Shown here one piece after another: positions 12,701 through 27,300 of a DNA stretch of 64,000 nucleotides (positions are counted from its first letter, which is position 1; each line of letters opens with the position of its first letter). The notes beneath the pieces were generated by a model that was not told the DNA's origin, did no database searches, and saw only the letters and a program-made list of their open reading frames with translations. The translations under genes were made by a program, and so were the position numbers. Source of the DNA: Balanoglossus misakiensis (lineage: Eukaryota > Hemichordata); the NCBI GenBank assembly GCA_040954595.2, contig CM082584.2, positions 7,068,001 to 7,132,000 on the forward strand, written 5' to 3'.

Positions 12701-15700
12701 TGCCTGTACCTTGCGATTTTAGTGAGAAAACCACCATCAGCCCCTGCTGAGCCAATCAAGTATTGCGGTGGAAACTATACTGCGAAGTCAGACAGCCTCC
12801 TTGTCATCACATCTCCCAATTATCCAGATAACTATGACAACAACAGGGTAAGTCACATGTTCATTAAAACTTTTCCAGCAAAAAAAAACAAAGATTGCAA
12901 AAATAACATCATGCAGATAAGTCCAGGTTGGGTTTCTCTGTCATGTCCACAGAACATCACGAAAACACTAAATCACGTGCATATACCCAAAACTGGTGCC
13001 GGGGATAAGGTCCATCCACAGTAAAGCAACTGATAAAGTTCAGCTAACATGTGCAGTGGGGAAGGGTTGAAACTGTAGTATATGATCTAAATCGTGCAGT
13101 TATGCAATTTCCAATGCTGTGTGAATGGATTAGTCAAATCTAGACATGGCAACAGCCAGACAAAGTCCAGCAAATATGCATAGAGCGTGGGGATTGTTGA
13201 AACTGTAGCACGCGACCTAAATTTAAATAATTTTGCCTTTCCACAGGTGTGTGAATGGTTGGTCAAATCCAGAGATGGCAACAACCTCCTGGTGTACTTG
13301 AGAGACTTGAGAACAGAATTCCTGTTCGATTGGCTGGACATCGGAGAGGGTGCGGACCCGGATGACCTCAGCAGCAGAGAGCACCACATGTCGGGATACT
13401 TCCGGCTGTGGGAATACTGGGAATCAGGAACGGACGAAATCTGGATACGCTTCACTACAGACTACACCAACAGCTGGAAAGGATTTATGCTGGAAATAGT
13501 TGAAAACATCAGAGGTGAAGGAAATTTTGAATGGTTTTATAATTCACACCTGACCAGTATGTTAGGTTTACAGTCAATATCAAAGAACTCCACATGAAAT
13601 GAATACTGACAATGCGTTTATCTTTCAACAAATTTTTTAGAAATTTGATTTGCAAAGTACATGTATAAGGTCAAAATTGTAACAGTTATATTGTAAAATT
13701 TGTCTTAATTAATATTAATTAATTAATATTTCAGTTATATCATGCTACCTCCCTTAAAAGTCTATGTATACAGAATGACTATATTGGCTCAGATCCCTGA
13801 AAAATGTCATATTTACATCATGGAAGTTAGAAAATTTTGTTTCCATGTCGACGTAATCATGGTTTATCCTTTATTTCAGATCCTGCGCCCACGGAGAAAC
13901 CCCTGCCTATTGACCCACCAGCGACAACACCAGAGTGTGGCGGGAACATCAGTCTGTCACAAGGTGAATCCAGAGATGTATCGTCACCGAACTATCCCAG
14001 CAACTACAACAACGACCAGGAATGCCTGTGGCTGATTCAGACCATTCCCACCCACAGGATTGAGATCACCTTCACGGACGTCGCAACGGAGCAGTACTAC
14101 GACTGGCTGGACATCGGCCACGGCCTGGACCAGAGTGACCTCACGACCTCCGAGCTGCACCTCTCGGGAAGCCCCAGCCCGGATGCGTTCGAGTCCATCA
14201 CAAACGAGGCTTGGATGCTCTTCACGTCCGATTACTCCGTCACAGAGAGGGGCTTTTCCGTGGTTGTCAAGGACATCGGCCCACCACGTGAGTGAATCTT
14301 TTGAAAAGAGTGTGTGAATGAATGCATGTTTTATTGCCATATAATATGTAACATACCAATATCATGTGTGAGTATGTCATTAATATGTGCACATGATGAT
14401 AACTGCTTAACAGCCTCCAGTTATATATGATTGACATTGACAGAATGAGCAGACTACCATCACTTATAGTTCACATACATTTTTTTTCTGCTTTATACTG
14501 AGCCTTAAAAAGCTTACATACAGATCTAAACAGAAACATTGTAACAATTTCATGTTTGTGTATTCGTCTTTGATTTTTACAGCTTGTGGAGAAGCCCTAA
14601 CCATCAGTGACCCTTACGGATCAGTCGTGACCACATCGCCTAACTATCCATCCAACTACCAAAACGGAGCGATATGTAAATGGTCAGTCACTGGACCCGC
14701 CAATCAGTACATCCTGATGGTGATCAACGACTTTGAAACAGAACAGAGCTTTGATTGGCTGGAGATCGGAGAAGGTGCCGATGAGGTGGACTTCTCGACG
14801 ACGCTCTACAGACTGTCGGGGTCAAGGGTCGCCGGATCATTCGCAACAGAGAATAATGAACTGTGGGCGGTCTTCACTAGTGACAACTCCATCCCAGCCA
14901 AAGGATTCAATATTACCTTCTTCGCAGGTCAGAAACCTCCCATGTCACTTTATCAAATCATGTCCTTGCATCTTAATAACTGTAGACAGTGTCATCAACT
15001 GATATGCTTCAAATTATAATTTGAATATAAAACTATCAAAAAGTATAACTTTAAATATGTAAAATATAATTTCGTTACAGTATGTTGTTTGAATCAAAAT
15101 TACCATTTCATCACGTTTTGCATTCTATCAAAAGAATGGTACATTTTCATGCGTCTGTTGATGTTTAATATAACAAGGCACAGGCTGTCTAATGAAACAG
15201 TATCCTTTGTCTTATATTTACAGTTGATCCATGTGGTGACACGTACAACACGGCAACAGGAAGCATCTCCTCTCCGTTTTATCCGGACTTTCCCTATCCA
15301 CACGGCAGTAGTTGCATCTGGATCATTGACGTGACAGGCATAATGGAAACTTCCCGTCTCCGGATGACGTTCACCGACTTCGACTTGGAGGAGGGCTATG
15401 ATGTGCTGTTGATTGGCGATGGAGTTGACCCAACTCAGGCAGCTTCTGTGGTAAGGATTAAAGGAATACAGTCCCTTCTAATTTAAATATGTCCATATAT
15501 AGTCAAAAGGGCATGTCTAAGTTTTCAAATGACCATATAGAAGCACACTATTTTGCATAGCCACCAACTGAAAATCTGTGTTTATTGCATACATTTATTG
15601 TATACAGGAACTAACAGGATCAACACTGCCAAAAGAGATCATCACTGCCAGTACACAAGCCTGGTTGCAATTTACGTCTGACAACTCTGTCTATGGTGCT

Positions 15701-18700
15701 GGATTTCACCTGACCTACGCAGTCTTCAATGAGAGTAAGTCATCATGTAGACATTTGGCATATGCACTTGTACATGTATTTTTTTTTTTGCACCAAAAGG
15801 AAAAGCAGCAAACTGTGTCTTAAAAGCTTACATGTTCATTTGTAGAATTTCCTTCATTGTTATGAAATGCACCTGTTTTGTGTGCTTGTGTGATGAAGTT
15901 AAATTCTAACGATATCTCCTCATTTGACAGCTGTGCCTGATTCCAAACCCTGCGGAGGTACATACAGCATCAAACCAGGTCGCACGTTAGTGATAGAGTC
16001 GCCCAACTATCCAAACAACTACGCCAACCACGAACGCTGTCTGTGGAATCTGACCACGGAATCAGGACTAGCCATGACCGCAGTCTTCCAGGACTTTGAG
16101 ACGGAAGAGGGAATGGACTGGGTGGACATAGGGAACGGGCTTCACAATTCCGATCTCAGCACCCGCGTCCGACATGAATCCGGTACCGCACTGCCAAGTC
16201 CGTTCTATTCGGATTACGATGAGATGTGGGTCACGTTCTACACGGATTACACCATTGTCATGCGTGGATTTGTACTGGCGATCTCAGAGAGAAATGATAG
16301 TAAGTTTATAATTGTGATCTGTAAATCAGAGAAAATAGTCTGATATGCTGCCGTTGTTTTAATTTGTCCTAAGGATAATATATGAACAGCAATGGTGCAG
16401 CTATAATAAACATATCAGTGCAGCATATACATGTATTTTTGTAGCGTATTATTGAAAAAGAAATGTTTTTATAATTTGTATCAGAATGGTGAGTGACTGC
16501 ACACCAGATGTTACTCAGAGCAACAATCTGAGATTAGAGTTTGTAACAAACTTCTCAGATGTCCAATTAGTGATAATTTATTGTACATCAGTTCTCGACA
16601 TTAATAAATTAATACTTTCCTTCACTCTTCAGCTGAACCAAGTGAACCAAAACCGACACCAACAGCCACAACAACTCCAGTAGTGTGCGGCAATCATGAA
16701 GACATAGACCCAGGCTCGACAGTGGACGTCAAGTCACCAAATTTCCCGGACAACTACAACAACAACGACTACTGCGAATGGACTGCCACCTCAACATCTG
16801 GCAAGAGAATTAGAGTGACCTACGTGGACTTTGAAACAGAACCAAGGTGAATTGAGGCAATACTGGTTTGCTAGCGTTGCAAATTTGTCATTTCTGAGAA
16901 CTTGTAAAATTGTGTATATTGAGAATTTGTGTAATCCTGCGAAAGTGCAGACCCCCATATACATGCATATCATCTCATTCATACATACATACATACATAC
17001 ATACATACATACATACATACATACATACATACATACATACATACATACATACATACATACATACATACATACATACATACATACATACATACATACACAT
17101 ACATACATACATACATACATACATACATACATACATGCATGCATGCATGCATACATACATACATACATACATACATACATACATACATACATACATACAT
17201 ACATACATACATACATACATACATACATACATACATACAGCTATCACATGACATATTTCACTTTTTTTCCATTAGAACCCTGCAGTAGTGTCTGTACCAC
17301 ATGTTATTCCAGAGTAGGCGTATTGAATAATACTCATATACAAATATATGTACTTAACCCTTTTTTAGATATGATTACTTGGAGATTGGTAGAGGACATG
17401 ACAACTCCGACATAACCACATTGGTGAGACATAATTATGGAACAGACTTGCCGGATCCATTCACCACAGATACTGATCAAATATGGCTGAAATTTGTCAG
17501 CGACAACACCTTTACGTACCCCGGATTCCATGTGGAGTTGACAGACAATGGTATGTAAAAGTAAAATGTTAATGGCCAATGAACATTCAGTGTGTGGGCA
17601 GATTTGGATTAGTTTGAAAAAGACGTATCCTCGAAAGGCTCATAGAATTGATCTGAACCTTATAGATCTGTTGGGAATTCTTTTGAAGAAGTTCTAGTGT
17701 TTAGCATATTAGCTGATAGTAGAGTTGATGGTAAAAAGGTTTTTATAGTATGACTTTCTTGCATATAATAAATAGTGAGATTCAATCAAAGTGAAACTAT
17801 AGAGAGAGAGAAAAAGAGAGAGACAGAGAGAGAGATTAATGCAATCTTTTTCTCCAATATTCTTAATTTCAGAGTGTGTTAACAATCTTGTCATTCCTGA
17901 TGGAGGCAATGTGACTGTTACCTCACCTGGTTATGATCAGGACTATGACAACAACTATTTCTGTGAGTGGATTATTGAAGCACAGCAAGGCAGAGCCATC
18001 CGCATTGAGGTGGTTGATTTCTTCACAGGTATAGTGTAAAGTTTATTTCTCTGGTTATTGGTTTTTAAAATATACCTACAGGAGTATATTACGAAAACAC
18101 ATCTTTCTGATAATACAATGACAATTTATTTTCATGAAAACCATCTGAAAGTATTCATATTTTATTTTTTGTATAGCTTTTGTGAAATTATTTCCCTTTT
18201 TAATTGGAATCACTGACATAAAAGCTTATGATAACTTGGGCCAAACTTTATCATAATGATATTCACTTTGTTTTTATCTGTGCGTGTTTACCAATTTCTG
18301 AGGATTATTTTGTCCGTATTTTTTATTTTCACAGAGGAACTGCATGATTGGGTTGACTTTGGCTTGGGAACTGACTCTGTAGATTCTACCAGTCGCATTG
18401 CTCACATATCTGGTGAGAGGTCTGCAGCCATGTATCTGACAAACAGTTCATCACTGTGGATGACATTCCAGACTGATGCATCTAACGTTGAAAGGGGATT
18501 TGTCTTTGTCTTCTACGACGGTAAGTAATCTCAGGATATTGTTTTGTCGCTAAAATATGTTAGAAATAAGCTTTTTATCATGTGTAGTGAAATACTTTAT
18601 AGCAGACCAGCCTATCTATAGCCCTCAGTCAAGGGACTTCCAAACCTGGCCTTTATGGACAGGTGGACTTTATAGGCAGGTCAATTAATGTACATGTACC

Positions 18701-21700
18701 AGGTAAATTGCACAGGGACTGTAACACATTGGCCACTATTGACATGTTTTCTCCATGTAGAGATGGCCACTAACACAGGTTTGACTGTATTAATGACTTT
18801 TTCCTTGGGTGTTTAACTTCAGTAGTTCACTGTTAACAATTTGTACCTTCTTCCTCTCTGAATACAGATGGTTGTGTAACTGAAACATACACAGACACAG
18901 GTGGCGATATCCTCTCTCCTCTCCATCCTGACAACTATCCCAACAATGCAGACTGCGTGTCCCTGCTGCAGATGCCAGATGGCAGAGGTGTCAAACTGAC
19001 CTTCAATCGCTTCAGCCTAGAGACCGGGCATGATTTCTTGCTCATTGGCATAGGCACTGATCCAGATTCTACTCCAACATATGTGAGTATAAGAGTTTAT
19101 TTCACATTTATTGGCAACAGGATCCAACATTGTTTCATTCTCAGGTTAGTGTAAATGTACCATCCCCTCATAAAAAGGAATCTGGTATTTTCGCTGTGTC
19201 TAAGAAAGTTTGTTAGAATTTTGATATAATGTCCAAAAGACTATTTTGTTGTGGTTTGTAAACATATATTTTCAATTATTATTCCAGACTTACACGGGTT
19301 CTGAGCTGCCTGAAGAACATATCTTCTATGAGAGTGAGATTTGGCTGAGATTCACCAGTGACAGGAGTGGTGTTGATATAGGTTTTAACATCACCTACAC
19401 AGCCATCTGTAAGTTTAATTATGCATGAAATACATGTGATGTTTATTTTGTCTTGTTTAACAATATTTTGCTGTCTTTATAGATTATCAAAGGAAGGCTG
19501 AACTCAGCATGTGACCAGGTCTAAATTTTGTGAATTCTATAAACACACACACACATATGCAAAGAGTAGGATGTACAAGCAACTGTTTAGTGTAAGTTGG
19601 AAGGGTTTCATTGCTTTTGTACACTTCTGCACACAGGTCCCCAAGGCTATGAATACCACATTGTTGATGGCAAAGAGTTGTGTTACAAGTTTGTTACTGA
19701 TCCGCAGCCGTGGTATGGAGGCAGAGAGGATTGTCTGGCAACCATCGATGGAGAGTTAGTGATCATTGATAGCCAGGTAGAATTGGATTTCATCAGTGGA
19801 AAGATGGGGGATGTTCCATATTGGATAGGTATGTTAACATACAAGTTTCTGAGTAACAGTAGGTGGCAGTACTGTAACAGTTGTTTATCGTCAATTTTTA
19901 AGGTATATGGCAAATTTAGCCAGTTACCATGGAAATTGAGTGCTGGCCAACAGTTCAGCAGTGTTACATGTCAATGAAACATTTGAGGATTTTTTGTGTA
20001 TGTAGATACTTAGTACATGTACTTTCTTCTGAACACTGAGCTCGCGAGAAAACCTCATGAAAACTTCATTTATACAGTCTGTGTCAGTGGTACATTTGCA
20101 TAGTTCTGTCCAAACGTACTGAACATGTTTCTCTTTATGTCTTTCAAAAATCCTTCATTTTTACTGAGAAATTCCTGCATGCAATTTACTCCTTGTTTGC
20201 CATGTTTTCAGGATATACTGATTTATCAGTGGAGGGTAGATGGAGATGGGTGAACTGTAGAGATTCCTCAGAATGGGATCTGGGCAACTGGGAACCAGGG
20301 CAGCCATCAAATGGAACTGATGAAGACTGTGCTATCGCAAACACTAATATGAAGTGGGAAGACAGAAACTGCAATAATGAGTTGCCTTATGTTTGTAAGA
20401 TCCACTTCAAAGGTAAGTCCATTGAAATTTGAAATATTGACTTGATAAGTAGGACTAGTGTTGCCTAACATCAAATATATGCATATTGCTTCTCTTTGAA
20501 CATATACTCAGTGTGTTTTTCTACAATTTTCTACAAATATATTTTTTCAACAATTTCAGACTTTGACTGGGAAGATATCAATGTCCAGGCTGTGTATGCA
20601 GATGGCATCTCACCATATGCAGTCCATGTCACCTGGGATGTGTCCGAGTACAACTGTGATGTGGTTGGCTATCAAGTCAGATACAGACGAGATGATTGGC
20701 TGGGAGGTTATTCCTATGTGTATGTGGTGGGTGGTGACAGGGATGAAGTAACTCTGATAGACTTGGAAAGTTCCACCACTTATGTGGTGTATGTGGCTGC
20801 AGATACAACCAGGCAACTATTGGCCTACGTCGGACCAGCCTATGCACAGACCCATGAAGGTAGGATAACTATGAAATGCATCGCTTGAAATTTCGAACTC
20901 TTCAGTTGGTATCTTATCCACATAAAAAGCTTTGATATTTGTAATTGTTTATGAAAAAACTCTAACACATTTTCTTGTACCTGTGTCTTTTGTTGATAGT
21001 TGTGAAGCTTCCAGAACCTATAGTTGAACCAGAGAAACCGTGTGGTGGAAATTATACAACAAAAGGAGGAAACATGGTTCAGATCTCTTCGCCAAATTAT
21101 CCAGAAGCATATGACCACAATTCAGTGCGTATCATTATATATTGTTTTTAAAACATGAGTTAAAACTTATGGGTCACCATGTAATTTTTAGATTTTGCAG
21201 ACTACTAGATGACATAGCATCAGTTATATGAATATCCGTGTTTTGATGTTTTGATATTAACATTTGTAGCGCAAGTTTCAAATGTGTTCCTCTATTGAAC
21301 TGTACTTCCTATATCTTCTTACCAGTACTGTGAATGGTTTGTAGAAGCCTCAGCTGAAGACAAGGTGCTCATTGTACACATCCGTGACTTTTTCACCGAG
21401 CGATGGTTTGATATTCTGGACATCGGAGAAGGCAGTGAAATAGATGAATCACTGGTACATAGTATCTCTGGTTTCCTTGCACCATTTGAATACTGGACAT
21501 CATCAACACATCAGCTGTGGCTGACATTTACAACTGATAGCACTTTCAGATATAGAGGATTCTATCTCGAAATTGAAGAAGTTGATCAAGGTAATGAATG
21601 CCATATTTGTTTCAGGAAATGTTTCATCCCATATGGTGTGCAAAACACCAGCAAGACAACAGTTATTTCAGATTTTGTATAAAAATGTTCTGAGGCTCAC

Positions 21701-24331
21701 CAATATATACAATCCTCTTTATGGTCATCCACCATCTTCTGTACATGTATTTAGCACATTCCATCCCTTCTACAGAAACAGCAGTACCAACACCAAAACC
21801 ATTACCAACAGAAGATCCACCAGAAGCCAGACCGTGCGGTGAGAACTACACAATACCAGCCAATGGCTATCTGAATCTGACATCACCAAACTATCCTGAC
21901 GACTATGAGAATGATCTCAACTGTGTGTGGTACTATGACACAGAGACTGGGAACAGAATCGGTGTCACCTTCATCTTCTTTGACACGGAGTACTGCCATG
22001 ATTGGTTGGAAGTTGGAAATGGAGACAACCACAAGGAGTTGTTGACGTCTATTGTTAGAGTGTCTGGTGATTATTCTAGTGGTCCACCTGAATCTGTCTC
22101 ATCCACTGGTAGTAGAGTGTGGGTGACGTTTACATCAGACTATTCTGAGACCAGACAAGGTTTCCACATTCAGTTGAGGGAAATCACTACAGGTAAGTAT
22201 CAATTTTCCTATCACCAATCAGACTATTCTGATATCAAAAACGGTGTTCATATCTTTTGCAATTGAATATGAAATCAGAAGTTATGTGTTGTTTATCTTT
22301 TCAGATCCAGATTGTGGTGATTCCCATGTCCTTCCTGGAACTGTTGGATCCTCTGTTGCCATCACATCACGTAACTACCCAAGCAATTATGACAGCAATG
22401 AACACTGTCTATGGAACATCAACATTGATGATCAGAGTTCCGAAGATTTGCATATTTACTTCCGTGTGACCGAGTTGGATACAGAGGTGAACTTTGATTG
22501 GTTGGAAGTTGGTTCTGGGTCAGATGAGCTGGATTACTCCTCCTTGTTGTATCGTTTCTCTGGAAATCAAGAAGGAGAGTCTTACTTCACGGACCAGACA
22601 GATTTGTGGTCTGTGTGGACAAGTGATCTCTCAAACACTGGTAGAGGGTTCAATGTCACCTACTTCACAGGTAAATATGCAACAGTTGAATAATCAAATC
22701 TGTGTGTCATGCCAATGTCAGATAAGCCACTATGTTGAACTATTTCTCTTTTGTATGCTTTGCCTTCTGCATATATTCTTTCATAAAATGATGTGCTGAA
22801 AATGCAATTCTCATCATCTCTCACACAGTTGTACCATGTGGTGGACATTTGAATGCACCTGATGAAATCACATCTCCATTATTCCCAATGAACTATCCGC
22901 ATGGAAGTTCCTGTTCATGGAATATCCATGTCAGCGCTGGCAGTCTTATTGAAATCGTATTTCATGATTTCCATCTGGAAGATGGTTATGATTATCTCTA
23001 CATCTATGAAGGAACAAGTGAAGACACATCTGCTGTTGTGGTGAGAACAATTTTGCTGTGTGTCGTTAATAATTCAATGCTCACTTTTAGTTCAAAACTA
23101 ATATCTCAGCTACTAGCTGTTTGAAGATTATGTCTTCTAAAGTTTCTTTGAATTAATATGCATACAGTTCTTGACAGAATAATAATTGTCTTTGTAACAT
23201 CTGACAGGAGTTGACAGGAGAAGAGATACCCAAGACTACAATCATCAATTCAGACGCTGCACTATTAGTTTTCACCTCTGACATCACAATCAGTGGAGGA
23301 GGATTCAGACTGTCATTCAATGAATACAATGAAGGTATATACACGATTTCATGTAATTCTCAGTTATCGGAAAATTCAGGCATGAGATATTATTGAATCT
23401 GTACTCTTTATACAACTCAGTTTTCATAATTTTAGAACAAATGTGTCTGTAGATGAGTTTATTCATAAATGAAGCATATCGTTCACCCCAAGAGTAGGCA
23501 TTAATTGACTTCAACATAATAAGAACCATTTATTGACTACATATTATTAATTATTATTTCTGTTCACAGATATCTTACCTGCCAAACCTTGTGGTGGTAA
23601 TTATGAAGCCAAGTATGATTCTATCCTGGTAATCCAGTCACCCAATTACCCATCCAACTATTATGACAGTGACCTCTGTCGCTGGAACATCACTTCACCA
23701 GAAAACACCAGAATGACGGTCACTTTCCGAGACTTTGTGACAGAAGATGGCTATGATTGGGTGGATATTGGAGATGGTTTAGATGATAGTGACATAACAA
23801 CAAGGGTTCTACATCATTCCGGAGAAACACTACCATCACCCCTTATGTCCATGGATACAGAACTGTGGATAAGCTTCATCAGTGATGAAGATAATAATTA
23901 CAAAGGATTCCTGCTGCAAATTGAAGTCATCAATGATAGTGAGTGCTTCTCTAGTTATACAATTGGATTTTGAAGGAGAATTTCTTAGAAGTCTGGGAAT
24001 AAACTAAAATCTGGCAATTTAATTTGATACAGAATTATCCAGTTCATGTTTCCATTGTATGTAACTACCAATATTTTGTCCGTTTCAGCTGAGACATCTG
24101 AACCAAAGCCGACTGTACCACCCAGTCCAACACCAGTAACTCCTCCAGTCTGTGGTGAGCATATCATTGTACCAGCAGTGGGAGAGATAGAGGTGATTTC
24201 TCCAAACTATCCCGATGCAAACTATGACAACAATCTGTACTGTGAATGGACAGTGAATACCACAACACCTGGTAGAAGAATTCGAGTGAATTTCCTAGAT
24301 TTCAGTACAGAACGCAGGTAAGCATAGGCGC

Positions 24332-24369
<38 letters not shown>

Positions 24370-27300
24370 ATTGTTTTTCTTACAATTGTACACTTTAGAT
24401 GGAGTAACAGAACGTGAAATGATGGGAGTAGTTTCAGTTTGTTTAGCTCATGAGTGTTTGTGATAATTCCTGAAATCACAATTTTGTTTACAGATTTGAT
24501 TACCTGGAACTGGGTGATGGTGTGGACTCAACCATTCGTCGGTCACTGGTCAGAAGAGAGTCTGGATCAAGGTTACCTCGACCTCACACAACACTGACTG
24601 ATCAGATGTGGTTATTATTCATCACAGATAATTCCATCACTTATCCAGGATTTAGATTGACACTGCAAGAAGAACAAGGTAGTCAGGATTTCACAATGAA
24701 TACCCCTGATATCACAGATGTTAATGTTGTTAGATCGCAATTTAACAACTTAAGTTTTGGTTTATGGCTGGTGCCATAGTACTGGTAGAGCTGTGATTTT
24801 CAATCATTTTTGATTTGAAACACCTAAGAGTGATATACTCTTGCACTTTTGATCTCACAATCTCCTCTTTTCATCCTGTCCAGACTGTATCAATGAAACT
24901 GTACATATTCCATCTGGTGGTGTAGCAAGAATACAATCACCATACTATCCCAATGTTTATGATCACAATACATTCTGTGAGTGGAAGGTGACTGCAGAGG
25001 CTGGACACAACATACATGCAGTTGTCAATGAATTTGACACAGGTAAAGATTTAATGGCCAGAATTGTTTTTTGGCAGATTTTTATCTTTATATAACAGTG
25101 AAATTATGTGGGTAACTTTTTGAAAGTTTTTTTTGTCTTTATATCACACCACTAAATAACCATTCGTTTCCCTTCGAACACAGAGATGGGCTATGACTTT
25201 GTGGATGTTGGTTCTGGTCAAAACACTCTTGATCTGACGACAAGAATGTTACATGTTGCTGGTTACTCTGACCCGACCACTTTCTACACTGGTACTGATC
25301 AGATTTGGATGACCTTCATATCTGACAACACTATTGCCAGGAAAGGATTTCAGATTGATCTCTATGATAGTAAGTTGGCAATAAATCACTTCTACACTGT
25401 ATGTTTGCATTCACATCAACAGCATCTGTTGCTATGCACATCATTGAATGGTATTGTTGTTATTTCACAAAATTGTACTAAACTAACATCAATCTGTGGC
25501 ATTTGCAAATGATTCATTCTTGAATAGAGATTGTTAACTTTTTGAAAATTGTTTTATTAAACATCAAATCACATTTTTCTTCTTCCCAGACGGTTGTCAG
25601 AGAATGGATTACACCTCAGAACCTGGAGTCATCAATTCACCCAACTATCCCAATGACTATCCCAACCATGCTGACTGTGTGTGGACAATCAGTCTTGGAG
25701 AAAACGAGAGAATCAAGATCACTTTCATCGATTTCAATCTTGAATCTGACTATGATAGACTGCTGATAGGAGAGGGAACTGATCCAAATTCGGATCAGTA
25801 TGTGGTAAGTCTTGGTTATATTGGATTGAAGCAGAATGTTCTGTAAAATGGTCTAATGTTAATATTGTCATTTGTGTTTTTGTTAACTGAAACATTTTGT
25901 ACCATTACAGGAGCTAACAGGTCCAGATCTTCCAGAGCCAATTGTCAGTAGTGGTAATGAAATGTGGTTACGTTTCCAGACAGACTGGAGTATAGTCAAC
26001 AAAGGCTTCAATCTCACATATGAATTTGACTGTGAGTACACTATATTGTATGTTAATACCTGCAAAACATCAAAATGTAATTGCTATCTCACTGCCGAAA
26101 TTTGATAGATGCATGTAAGGGAAAGTTTGCATTTTTTGTTATATTTCTTGACTCTGCCTTCATTTCTGTTCATAGACTTTAATTATAACATGTTTGTGAT
26201 TATTTTGTAGGCATTGAAGGTTATGAGAAACACTGGGTTGGTGAGGATGCAAGATGCTACAAATTTGTCAATGATCCCAAACCCTGGAATGAAAGCAGAG
26301 AAGATTGCTTGGCTACTGAAAATGGTGATCTGGTCATCATCAATGATCAGACAGAAGTGGAACTTGTCAGCAGAGAAATGAACGCTAACAAATATTGGAT
26401 AGGTAATGTATAATGATGGACTATAAGAAACGCAAATAAATCTGACTGCTGTTTGGGAGCGGAAGGGGTCAAAAACTATGTGCACAATTGCAAGAGTTGC
26501 TGTGCCTGTTGACAGACATAGAAGTTTCAACATCTGGAACTTTATTTCATACATGTAGGTTACAGTGACATTTCAGTGGAGGGTAGATGGAGATGGATAG
26601 ATTGCAGAGACTCTTCAGAATGGGATCTTGGCAACTGGGCCCCTGGGCAGCCATCCAATGGTACTGATGAAGACTGTGCTGTTGTTGATGCTGATAATAA
26701 ATGGCAAGATGAAGTCTGTAGTGATGCTTTGCCATATGTCTGTGAACTCAATCCGAAAGGTAAATACACCGTTAACTTTATAGAGGAATACCTGGTAGTA
26801 TTCATATGAGATAACTCATTTTTCTTAAGTGCAGCTGTTATTGGAATACAACTTGACAACAAGCAGTATCCAGTATTGACATCAAATGAATTTCTTTTAG
26901 AGTTCAACTGGGATGATGCTAATGTCCAGGCTGTGTATGCAGAAGGCATCTCACCATATGCAGTCCATGTCACCTGGGATGTGTCCGAGTACAACTGTGA
27001 TGTGATTGGCTATCAAGTCAGATACAGACGAGATGATTGGCTGGGAGGTTATTCCTACGTGTATGTGGTGGGTGGTGACAGGGATGAAGTCACTCTGACA
27101 GACTTGGAAAGTTCCACCACTTATGTGGTCTATGTGGCTGCAGATACAACCAGGCAACTATTGGCCTACGTCGGACCAGCCTATGCACAGACCCATGAAG
27201 GTAGTTTTTGTGTTTAATAAAGTGTTTATAAATAACTAGGATTTAATGATTACTCTACTAGGTTGAGTGTACTGTTCATGCTATAAAAGAGAGTGTTTGC

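Larger units (their letters stand above)
11119..19408 (+). other. Supermodule S2
   Basis: Sixteen exons, 3,621 coding nt, 8,518 bp to the next unit. It has the most degenerate CTLD, a CUB-h that has lost a conserved Trp, a partial exon duplication inside the CUB-a intron, and the long tetranucleotide array in the CUB-f intron. Confidence 0.9.
19637..26031 (+). other. Supermodule S3 (first of three recent near-identical copies, from FN3 onward)
   Basis: Sixteen exons, 3,669 coding nt, 6,574 bp to the next CTLD. From the FN3 exon to the end it is nearly identical to S4 and S5, introns included. Its CTLD is clearly different from theirs, which places the duplication edge at the start of FN3. 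Introns total about 2.9 kb against 4.6-5.6 kb in S1, S2, S6 and S7. Confidence 0.92.

Noticed and set aside
16791-17415. Frames of repeated HTYI or CMYV on both strands
   Set aside because: They are translations of the CATA tetranucleotide array; the true S2 CUB-f exons lie at 16633-16846 and 17369-17550.
18601-18790. Possible old dispersed repeat (phrases like GGCCACTA..CAGGTTTGACTGTA)
   Set aside because: It has a repeat-like feel with short internal echoes, but there is no second copy in the window and no clear ends; a genome search would be needed.
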